From the IMG/VR virus record IMGVR_UViG_3300010288_000002, positions 1 to 44,452 of that record: a DNA stretch of 44,452 nucleotides; one strand, 5' to 3'. The DNA is from a virus. The position numbers and the translations under genes are program-made. This document shows positions 38,643 through 44,452 of this stretch, piece after piece. Each line of letters starts with the position of its first letter. The stretch's first letter is position 1. The notes beneath the pieces were generated by a model. It was not told where the DNA came from and searched no databases. It saw nothing but the letters and a program-made list of their open reading frames with translations.

Positions 38643-39342
38643 GATCTTCCGTAACCATAATAAGTTTCTTGACGAACTCTGATCTGACAATATCGCAAGG
38701 CATGAATCGAACAAGATCGAACCAATCAGGCATACGTTCTGCAACCTTCATCATCCATTCAAAACAAGATTCTTCTTTCTTCTTGTTCAGATCAGATTGT
38801 TTTGTGTCACCGCACAAAATTACTTGGGTATTTTCACCTACACGGGTTAGTAAAGAATAGATTTCATGGGGAGTTAGGTTCTGAAATTCGTCCACTATTA
38901 TAACTGCATCATCAAGAGTGACGCCTCGGACATAGCTTGTGGTCATGAATTGAATTGCTCCCTTCTTTGTCAAGATTTCCCAAGCTGCTCCGTTCTGACA
39001 AAGTTCATTGATGATATTGACATAGGGAATCTGATATATGGCTGATTTTTCTTCAAGGGTACCTGGTAGAAAACCTTGGTCTCGAGTTGGGACTGCGCTT
39101 CTAACAATGATTATTTTTTGTTTCTCCTTATCATGCAAATCTTTTAGTGCCAAGTAACATGCAATGAATGATTTACCCGAACCAGCCGAACCATATGCTA
39201 CAACGTTTTGCCCTTGCAAATATCCTGCCATCATCATTCGCTGGGCTTCTGTTTTTGGCTTAATTTCTGCAAGAGAAAATTCTTCGCGCTTTACCATTCC
39301 CGTTCTTTTCCCTTTAGTTGGCTGCTTGGTTGTTCTGCGCAT
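38638..39342 (-). CDS. phoH: PhoH-like P-loop ATPase
   Basis: PhoH-family ATPase, common in T4-like phages and of uncertain role (RNA-related or stress functions proposed). The 234-residue product has Walker A YGSAGSGKSF (50-59), Walker B AVIIVDEFQNL and a GDTKQSDL sensor region, with a basic N-terminus (MRRTTKQPTKGKRTGMVKRE). AAGGAG lies about ten bases before the ATG. A terminator separates it from the lysis genes upstream. Confidence 0.92.
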   Translation of the reverse strand: MRRTTKQPTKGKRTGMVKREEFSLAEIKPKTEAQRMMMAGYLQGQNVVAYGSAGSGKSFIACYLALKDLHDKEKQKIIIVRSAVPTRDQGFLPGTLEEKSAIYQIPYVNIINELCQNGAAWEILTKKGAIQFMTTSYVRGVTLDDAVIIVDEFQNLTPHEIYSLLTRVGENTQVILCGDTKQSDLNKKKEESCFEWMMKVAERMPDWFDLVRFMPCDIVRSEFVKKLIMVTEDL

Positions 39343-39369
39343 CTAAACTCCTTGTTTGTTAAGAAAAGA

Positions 39370-39397
39370 AAAGGGATCGGAGAAATCCGATCCCTTT
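39370..39397 (-). terminator. Terminator after the lysis cassette
   Basis: AAAGGGATCGGA (39370-39381) and its exact complement (39386-39397) flank a GAAA/TTTC loop. Read on the minus strand it is followed by TTCTTTTCTT, a good T-rich tail, and ends the spanin transcript before phoH. Confidence 0.8.
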
Positions 39398-39426
39398 GAT
39401 TCGCATATCATGTAAATATGCTTCAT

Positions 39427-39981
39427 TTATTGTTTTTCGCAAATCTGTTTTAGACGCAAAGCGTACTCTTGTGCAACTCTTAATTGTTCCACTACTTTGT
39501 CGGCGTCTGAGGCGAGTTGGAGAAGAAATTCACTAGCCTCTCTAGAAAGTTCTCCGCCACTGGAGGCTCCGTTACTGCCAGTGGTGGTTGAGGAATCACC
39601 ACCACTGGAGGCGTTGGGCAATTGCATGGAGGGTTGGGTTTGGGTTCCGGGGTCCCGCAACCTCCAACCATTAGAGACAAGATCATTATACTTAGTAAGC
39701 GCTTGATCTGCACGTTTGTTCGCATTAGCATATTTTCTCTCCAATTCTGAATTGAGATTGGACAATTGTGTTTGGCGTTCAAGAGCCTTTTTGTTCAGCT
39801 CTTCCACCCTTGCATTGTATTCATCCTGGCGTTTCTTCAACTCAGCAATATACTCATCCCGAACCTTTTGCTCTTTGATTGCATATTGCCCGTCTTTATA
39901 TTGGGCGGTGAAATAAACAGAAGCGCCCACGGATGAAACAAATGCGGCGATAATCAAATAAAGTTTACGATTTGAGATCAT
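39427..39981 (-). CDS. Rz: Inner-membrane spanin (Rz-like)
   Basis: i-spanin that links the inner and outer membranes at the last lysis step. The 184-residue product has an N-terminal transmembrane anchor (KLYLIIAAFVSSVGASVYFT), then a long periplasmic coiled coil (EYIAELKKRQDEYNARVEEL and on), a Ser/Gly/Thr-rich linker and a C-terminal helix with LRVAQEYALRLKQICEKQ. The start overlaps the endolysin stop (ATGA). A second gene, Rz1, is encoded inside it in another frame. Confidence 0.85.
   Translation of the reverse strand: MISNRKLYLIIAAFVSSVGASVYFTAQYKDGQYAIKEQKVRDEYIAELKKRQDEYNARVEELNKKALERQTQLSNLNSELERKYANANKRADQALTKYNDLVSNGWRLRDPGTQTQPSMQLPNASSGGDSSTTTGSNGASSGGELSREASEFLLQLASDADKVVEQLRVAQEYALRLKQICEKQ
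39492..39731 (-). CDS. Rz1: Outer-membrane lipoprotein spanin (Rz1-like), embedded in Rz
   Basis: A 79-residue ORF nested entirely in Rz in another frame. It has a lipoprotein signal (IKRLLSIMILSLMVGGC) with lipobox ending at Cys, then a Pro-rich segment (TPEPKPNPPCNCPTPPVVVI) typical of Rz1. ATG 39731 has GGAGAG seven bases upstream; an upstream in-frame ATG at 39782 is less likely. The lipobox and proline content make the assignment strong despite short length. Confidence 0.85.
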   Translation of the reverse strand: MLMRTNVQIKRLLSIMILSLMVGGCGTPEPKPNPPCNCPTPPVVVIPQPPLAVTEPPVAENFLERLVNFFSNSPQTPTK

Positions 39982-40670
39982 AGCACCGCCTTGAAATAGG
40001 GATCAACATATGGTTTGTACTTGAATCGTCTGACGTTCAAAATATTCACTGGATACTTTCGATTTATCTCGAAGAAACTTTTACCATAACCAGTTACAGC
40101 AGTTTTCTTTTTCAATGAAGTATGTTCAACGTGCCCAAACCACAAATTGGGATTGCATCCTTTTGTGTTTCTGCAGATACGTTGATCTGATTGAATCCCA
40201 CCTATGCCGCCATTGTATGCTGCAAGAGCAAAGGCATATCGGTCGATTTCCTTTTCAGCACTTCTGAAAACCTTGAAGTTTCGTTTCAACATTGCTACAA
40301 TAGCAATCATTTGATATTCGGCATTGAAACGATCATCCCATTTCCAATCTTTCAAACGACTATCCAATGTTTTGACTTCTTCAAATGCATTGAAACGTTT
40401 TGTGACTGTTAATTGACCCAGACCAAATCCATATTCCCTGCTAGTCTCTAGTTTTGCGAATCTAGACCAGCATTTGGGATGGGTCAATGAAATGCACGTC
40501 TCTTGCTCAATTAAGCCCGGAATAACACTCGGAATAGAAATGTCATTCCAACTTGTTTGCATCACTTTAACTAATGCGTCCTTATGATATAAGAAGTTCT
40601 TTGGAACCTCATCTGCTAACACGTTGATACTCATCACAAGTCCAATTAGGAAAAGTGATAGTTTAGTCAT
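39978..40670 (-). CDS. Exported endolysin / lytic transglycosylase-like enzyme
   Basis: A 230-residue protein with an N-terminal signal sequence (MTKLSLFLIGLVMSINVLAD) and a lysozyme-like SLT domain: VIPGLIEQETCISLTH around the catalytic Glu, YGFGLGQLTVTKRF and FALAAYNGGIGGI. These are the hallmarks of goose-lysozyme/Slt-type transglycosylases. It lies between holin and spanin genes, so it is the probable endolysin. The signal peptide suggests export by the host Sec system instead of, or besides, holin release. ATG 40670 is chosen since it overlaps the holin stop (ATGA) and begins the signal peptide. Confidence 0.85.
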   Translation of the reverse strand: MTKLSLFLIGLVMSINVLADEVPKNFLYHKDALVKVMQTSWNDISIPSVIPGLIEQETCISLTHPKCWSRFAKLETSREYGFGLGQLTVTKRFNAFEEVKTLDSRLKDWKWDDRFNAEYQMIAIVAMLKRNFKVFRSAEKEIDRYAFALAAYNGGIGGIQSDQRICRNTKGCNPNLWFGHVEHTSLKKKTAVTGYGKSFFEINRKYPVNILNVRRFKYKPYVDPYFKAVL

Positions 40671-41005
40671 GTTAGCAACATTACATTTACAACAATAAAG
40701 GTTGAAAGGACAATACAAACGCCTAGAAAAACGATTGCAGAAGCCAGTGGATGATTTAGCGCTTCTCGAGAAAACTCTTTCAAATCAATACTAGGGAAAA
40801 AAATGCGACGAATGATATGGCTAATTCCTGCAACAGACAAAACAATAGATGTGCTTGTCAATACAGATGTTAGAAATGCATATTGTCCCGCGAATGGGAA
40901 AACGCTATCAATTGATGATAGAACGAATACCACAAGGAACAAAAAGAATAGGCGTTGAAGATCAACCCAAATTCTCTTCATAAAATCTTGAAAAGTCTCA
41001 ACCAT
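40667..41005 (-). CDS. Holin-like membrane protein
   Basis: A 112-residue protein with three probable membrane segments: LQRLFFLFLVVFVLSSI, FLTSVLTSTSIVLSVAGIS and SAIVFLGVCIVLSTFIVVNV, and a charged N-terminus. Position directly upstream of the endolysin, with a stop/start overlap, makes a holin or pinholin the likely role. AAAAGGAG precedes the ATG. Assignment rests on topology and context, not on sequence family. Confidence 0.72.
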   Translation of the reverse strand: MVETFQDFMKRIWVDLQRLFFLFLVVFVLSSIDSVFPFAGQYAFLTSVLTSTSIVLSVAGISHIIRRIFFPSIDLKEFSREALNHPLASAIVFLGVCIVLSTFIVVNVMLLT

Positions 41006-41017
41006 AACTAACTCCTT

Positions 41018-41269
41018 TTAAACAGTTGATTGCATATTGGGATAGTGTTTTCTAATCTGATCAAGTCTATTTTTCAAATCCGTTGGAACTTTGGCGGCGT
41101 GATTAAAGCCGTTATATGACATTGCAACTGCACTCATAATCGACTTGAATGTTGAGGTTGATTTGCAATGGGGGCACTTGTCAATAAACTCTTTAGGCTT
41201 TTCAGACATTTTGAAAAACCTATCTACCACACCTTCACATTCACTACACTGAAATTCGTAAATTGGCAT
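41018..41269 (-). CDS. FmdB-like zinc ribbon protein
   Basis: An 83-residue protein with the FmdB/zinc-ribbon pattern MPIYEFQCSECEGVVDRFF and IDKCPHCKSTSTFKSI: two CxxC pairs about 25 residues apart. Small proteins of this family occur in bacteria and phages with unclear regulatory roles. GAGGAA lies before the ATG. It sits between the holin and the large hub-type gene. Confidence 0.8.
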   Translation of the reverse strand: MPIYEFQCSECEGVVDRFFKMSEKPKEFIDKCPHCKSTSTFKSIMSAVAMSYNGFNHAAKVPTDLKNRLDQIRKHYPNMQSTV

Positions 41270-41280
41270 TGTCTAATTCC

Positions 41281-43005
41281 TCATGTCAATAGCGGATGAT
41301 AATTCAAATCCAATAATCTCTGAATTGTTCCGTCTTGGTTTCTAACTAGTGGCACGGGGGTTCTAGTTCTTCCAGAATCCGAACCTTGAGACGTTGAAAT
41401 ATTACTTTGATTATTTATTGCAATTGGCACAATTGTAGGATTTGCTTTCATGTCTTGTTTCTCGGCATTAGTTTGTTCAATCTGCTGAGTCAAAAACTGA
41501 AGGTTATTTGTCTTTGTCTGGCCTGGTTGAATTGTGCCGATGTTAGGTTTTACCGTATTAGAAACATTAACCCGAGGTATCTTTGTTTCTAACGGCGAAT
41601 TTGAAGGAGCAACTGCATTGATAACGTCACCCACAACCTCGCCGCCCTTTTCACCTAGGAAGTATCCACCAATACCACCAATCACACCGCCGATTGCAGC
41701 TCCAATAGGACCGCCTATTGCGCCTACCATTGCACCAGCCTTGGCTCCAGCTAGGGCACCTGCCGTTTTGCCACCTATCTTGGAATACTCTATTGTCTTC
41801 TGTTCAGATGAAAGTTTCTCGTCTTTGCTTACGTTGTAGGCTTCATATGCGCCAATGCCTAATGTCAAAGGGGCACCCAATGCCTTAGCTCCAATGTTCT
41901 TGGCACCTTGTAGGAAACCACCTTTTACAGCCGCGGGCGCAACTGCTCCGCCCACCTTGGTGGCGTTTGTTGCAGCTAGTGCAGGCAATGTTGATGAAAC
42001 TGCTGGGGCCGCACTAGCTGCGGCGCTTCCTGCACCCACAAGACCAAGGGCTTTCAAAGGGGCAGGTGCTCTTGAAGCGGCACCTTTCATTGCTCCCCAT
42101 ATGCCCTTTGCACCGCCTGTATTTTTCCAAGCATTAGATGCTGCTAATGCACCGTTTTTAGCGCCCTGCCACACACCCCCAACAGCACCTTTCACACCTT
42201 GCCAAACAGAACTAGCTGCTCCTTTGACGCCACCCAATACTTTACCACCTAGGCGACTAGATGCGGCCTTGATGCCTGCATACCCCAAGACAGCATTTAC
42301 TAAGCCATTCATAATGGCGTCCATGATGTCGCCCTTACCACCTACACTCGCTGCTCCAACAGAACCAGTTGCTCCCATTTGCAACATACGCTGAGCTGCT
42401 CTAGCTTTACGAGCTTCGATTTCATCCTCACGTTGCTTCAGAGAATCGACGCGGGTGTTCTTTTCAACAGCCTGCATTACCTTAACAATTTGACCATTGA
42501 TGTCCAAAAGCTCTACAAGAGTCTCTTGGCTCTTTTCGGGGACGTCTATGATTTCAGCGATAGACCCTTCTGTTTTATTTGAATACCCTAGAAGCAGAGG
42601 TGTTGTTGAATTGTTAGATGATGAACCTTCACCACCTAGCTTTTTTAAGATCTTTGTTAGGTTTTCATTCGTTTCAGTGAAGCCTTCGTCTATTGTATCT
42701 AGCAGTTCTTCAACTAGATCGATGTCCGTTTCATCATCAGTTTCAAATGCGGGTTTATCAGTGCTGATGGTTGATCGGTTGGGTTCGACTTTTTTTGTTC
42801 TATCACTTATTATATCCAAAATCTTATTGACTCCGCGACCGAAGAATTTGGGCATGATTGCGTTAACTACATTTTTACGAGTGAACACACTCTTAACATT
42901 TTCAACCGAATCCTCGGCGAAATTTTTAACGCCTTCCTTTAGCTTTTGAGGTAGCTTTGTTAGTTCTTCAATTGCTTTTCTTAGCTTACTTTCTTCGTTT
43001 GGCAT
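41281..43005 (-). CDS. Large Ala/Gly-rich tail protein (hub or tape-measure-like)
   Basis: A 574-residue protein. The N-terminal third is charged and helical, with coiled-coil character (SLKQREDEIEARKARAAQRM). The middle and C-terminal parts are Ala/Gly-rich with hydrophobic segments (GAKAGAMVGAIGGPIGAAIG, GVIGGIGGYFLGEKGGEVVG) and repeated GVKGAASSVWQGVKGAVGGVW units, like tape-measure or tail-associated proteins. The end is Asn/Gln/Thr-rich. Position next to gp51 and gp26 points to the baseplate hub. ATG 43005 begins MPNEESKLRKAI and overlaps the gp51 gene; an earlier start at 43071 would overlap it fully. Confidence 0.7.
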   Translation of the reverse strand: MPNEESKLRKAIEELTKLPQKLKEGVKNFAEDSVENVKSVFTRKNVVNAIMPKFFGRGVNKILDIISDRTKKVEPNRSTISTDKPAFETDDETDIDLVEELLDTIDEGFTETNENLTKILKKLGGEGSSSNNSTTPLLLGYSNKTEGSIAEIIDVPEKSQETLVELLDINGQIVKVMQAVEKNTRVDSLKQREDEIEARKARAAQRMLQMGATGSVGAASVGGKGDIMDAIMNGLVNAVLGYAGIKAASSRLGGKVLGGVKGAASSVWQGVKGAVGGVWQGAKNGALAASNAWKNTGGAKGIWGAMKGAASRAPAPLKALGLVGAGSAAASAAPAVSSTLPALAATNATKVGGAVAPAAVKGGFLQGAKNIGAKALGAPLTLGIGAYEAYNVSKDEKLSSEQKTIEYSKIGGKTAGALAGAKAGAMVGAIGGPIGAAIGGVIGGIGGYFLGEKGGEVVGDVINAVAPSNSPLETKIPRVNVSNTVKPNIGTIQPGQTKTNNLQFLTQQIEQTNAEKQDMKANPTIVPIAINNQSNISTSQGSDSGRTRTPVPLVRNQDGTIQRLLDLNYHPLLT

Positions 43006-43144
43006 TTTTAATCCGTTCGTTCTCTTCTCTAATGTGTTTCGCCAACATAGCCAAGTAAATTTCTCGTTCAAAAGGAATCATACTTTCAATCTCGGTCAAT
43101 GAGTATTTGTGTAACTGCATCAATTGGAAATTGAGCTTATACAT
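42986..43144 (-). CDS. 51: Baseplate hub assembly protein gp51
   Basis: A 52-residue ORF: FQLMQLHKYSLTEIESMIPF then EREIYLAMLAKHIREENERI. This matches the short T4-like gp51 pattern (F-L-M-hydrophobic-H-K-Y-S-hydrophobic, then MIPxER), a catalyst of hub assembly. It lies 26 bases after gene 26 in the same orientation, as in other T4-like phages, and overlaps the next gene by 20 bases. Confidence 0.82.
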   Translation of the reverse strand: MYKLNFQLMQLHKYSLTEIESMIPFEREIYLAMLAKHIREENERIKNAKRRK

Positions 43145-43170
43145 TACACTCAATGGCTCATGACCGAGAA

Positions 43171-43866
43171 TTATCCGAAAAAATTTAGAACGCCTTTCAA
43201 TTCAATAAATGATTCTTCGCCGCATTTGGTGCATTTAGTCTTAGGCTTCAGAACCAATGTGGGTTGATTTCGGAAAAATGCATCAACTCGTTCTGAAGCA
43301 TCAGGTGGAAATGAATCGACAAACTCTTTGAATTCGTCTTTGTTGAATTCTGTAATTACCTCATCACCGTGGATAACCATTTTGGTCTTCGCATACAACA
43401 ACTGTTCGCTTGTTAGACCGTTCATCATATCCAGTACATCTTTGACTGTAACATGGTCAAACGTGATAGAGATTGAATCTGTAATCTTGATTGTGCTTTC
43501 AGGGAAAGGTTCATGGGTCGCGGTTCTAACATCAACCTCGATGAAGTTCTTCTGATTACACGTTTTCCCATCATGTGCGGCTTTACACTGATATGTCATT
43601 TCAACAACCTCACCCACAGACTTGGAACGAATATGCAAGAATGCATATTCCAAATTGACCGTAGGTTGTTTTAGCCAATCAATTTTACCGAATGTGCAAT
43701 TTGTCACCAATTCAACAATACCTTCAACAATATCTTTCTCTGAACCACCCTCTGCAATAATCAGGAGATTCTTCTGTTCCTTAACAGTGAATGGTCGAAA
43801 CTTCAAATCTTCGCCTGTCGGAAGTTTTGTAGTGAATGTAGGACTTTCAATTTTTGGTAGCGCCAT
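43171..43866 (-). CDS. 26: Baseplate hub protein gp26
   Basis: A 231-residue protein with an N-terminal pattern LPKIESPTFTTKLPTGEDLK and FRPFTVKEQKNLLIIAEG, and a C-terminal KTKCTKCGEESFIELKGVLN with a CxxC, as in gp26-like hub subunits of T4-related phages. A second Cys pair is in TYQCKAAHDGKTCNQKN. Together these may bind zinc. GAGGA lies before the ATG. Confidence 0.85.
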   Translation of the reverse strand: MALPKIESPTFTTKLPTGEDLKFRPFTVKEQKNLLIIAEGGSEKDIVEGIVELVTNCTFGKIDWLKQPTVNLEYAFLHIRSKSVGEVVEMTYQCKAAHDGKTCNQKNFIEVDVRTATHEPFPESTIKITDSISITFDHVTVKDVLDMMNGLTSEQLLYAKTKMVIHGDEVITEFNKDEFKEFVDSFPPDASERVDAFFRNQPTLVLKPKTKCTKCGEESFIELKGVLNFFG

Positions 43867-43905
43867 AGCAATCCTCTTAGCTAATGTTCTTCATATATCT
43901 ATATC

Positions 43906-44452
43906 TTAAACAAAATCGAAACCGCCGAACAATCCTCCCAGTTGTGTTTTATCCATAACTGAGATTTGTCTAAATGCTCCCAAGCCATCATCAAGCATAG
44001 AGGCCAATTCAGATTTCATGTTGCTCAATGGTTCATTAATTGTTCTTTCAGCATTCAGCAAACCGCTTGAAATTGAACCCACGCCTGAACCTCCTGCAAC
44101 TGAACCGAAGGTTGGTCTTCTGAAGATTGTCTTGTTTGCAACAGTTCTCATTCTTTTGAAAGTGAATGTTACGGGCAAACGAGAATAGGATCCACTTTGA
44201 TCCCAACCCAATGAAATCTGACCGATTTGTGTAGGAAATACGTCTTCTAACTCAATAGCATAGCTTGAAACACCGTTCTCCATAATCTGATAAATCTGTA
44301 AGCTACCAGAATAGTCAACCTTGTAGTTCATGTTACCTGTTTCTCTATCATATATTGAATTTACCCAGACGTCAAACAATTTCTTCACCTGGAAGTCACG
44401 ATCTAGTCTGAAGGTGATGTTCAATTCATCATGCGCTTTGCCGTATGCAAAT
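43906..44452 (-). CDS. Tail-tube-like protein (gp19/gp54-like), 5' end outside window
   Basis: The frame is open to the window edge, so the N-terminus is missing; the first visible residues are FAYGKAHDELNITFRLDRDF. The segment KKLFDVWVNSIYDRETGNMN followed by YKVDYSGSLQIYQI and AIELEDVFPTQIGQISLGWD is the tail-tube fold pattern shared by gp19 and the tube-initiator proteins gp48/gp54. Location beside hub genes favours a baseplate-tube connector such as gp54. The C-terminus is Gly/Ser-rich and may be flexible. Confidence 0.75.
   Translation of the reverse strand, partial: FAYGKAHDELNITFRLDRDFQVKKLFDVWVNSIYDRETGNMNYKVDYSGSLQIYQIMENGVSSYAIELEDVFPTQIGQISLGWDQSGSYSRLPVTFTFKRMRTVANKTIFRRPTFGSVAGGSGVGSISSGLLNAERTINEPLSNMKSELASMLDDGLGAFRQISVMDKTQLGGLFGGFDFV

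Noticed and set aside
41855-42394. Plus-strand Pro/Ala-rich ORF of 179 codons
   Set aside because: It is the antisense reading of the Ala/Gly-rich hub-type gene, which has neighbours, overlap and start signals in its favour.
1-44452. CRISPR array or insertion sequence
   Set aside because: No regularly spaced direct repeats and no transposase-like protein or terminal inverted repeats were found.

Overview
The window is a stretch of a T4-like myovirus (Caudoviricetes) of a Gram-negative host. T4-type replication genes (44, 62, regA, 43, uvsX, 41, 30), neck and terminase genes (13, 14, 15, 16, 17) and baseplate genes (6, 25, 26, 51) are recognisable from their sequences, and a spanin pair implies an outer membrane. 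Both T4-style signal classes are present: sigma70-like early promoters (often with a TAGAC-type -35 box) and late promoters of the TATAAATA type.

Layout. 1-153: 3' end of a W-rich structural gene. 296-8854 (+): clamp loader 44/62, RegA, two ORFs ending in a PARP-like ADP-ribosyltransferase, family B DNA polymerase, two small genes and dUTPase. 8851-15108 (+): short, separately promoted early genes, an Rnl1-type RNA ligase, a DUF932 protein and several broken genes. 15226-15813 (+): a late gene behind a hairpin with a late promoter in its loop. 15930-21675 (-): LamG/Ig-like tail proteins and the large terminase, which carries a mini-intein. 21731-32573 (+): SprT-like protease, second RNA ligase, exported His-rich protein, deaminase, UvsX split in two by a split intein with a homing endonuclease between the halves, gp41 helicase, DNA ligase. 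32635-35189 (+, late): gp13, gp14, gp15, gp16. 35178-44452 (-, late): baseplate genes, PhoH, a lysis cassette (Rz with embedded Rz1, exported lysozyme-like enzyme, holin-like protein), zinc ribbon protein, hub/tape-measure-like protein, gp51, gp26 and a tail-tube-like protein running off the window.

The main finding is the fractured uvsX locus: UvsX N-half plus IntN, then a free-standing Vsr-like homing endonuclease whose ribosome binding site lies in a 12-bp hairpin with a late-like promoter in the loop, then IntC plus the UvsX C-half. Active RecA-like recombinase would need protein trans-splicing. A second, contiguous mini-intein sits just before the Walker B motif of the large terminase.

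Other notable features are a PARP-like domain with Y-Y-E in place of H-Y-E, composite elements in which the -35 TTGACA is the loop of a terminator hairpin, and a cluster of small early genes carrying nonsense or single-base frameshift lesions while the long core genes are intact. The lesions go in both directions and include all three stop codons, so gene decay or assembly error fits better than one recoding mechanism; raw reads would decide. No tRNA genes or CRISPR arrays were seen.
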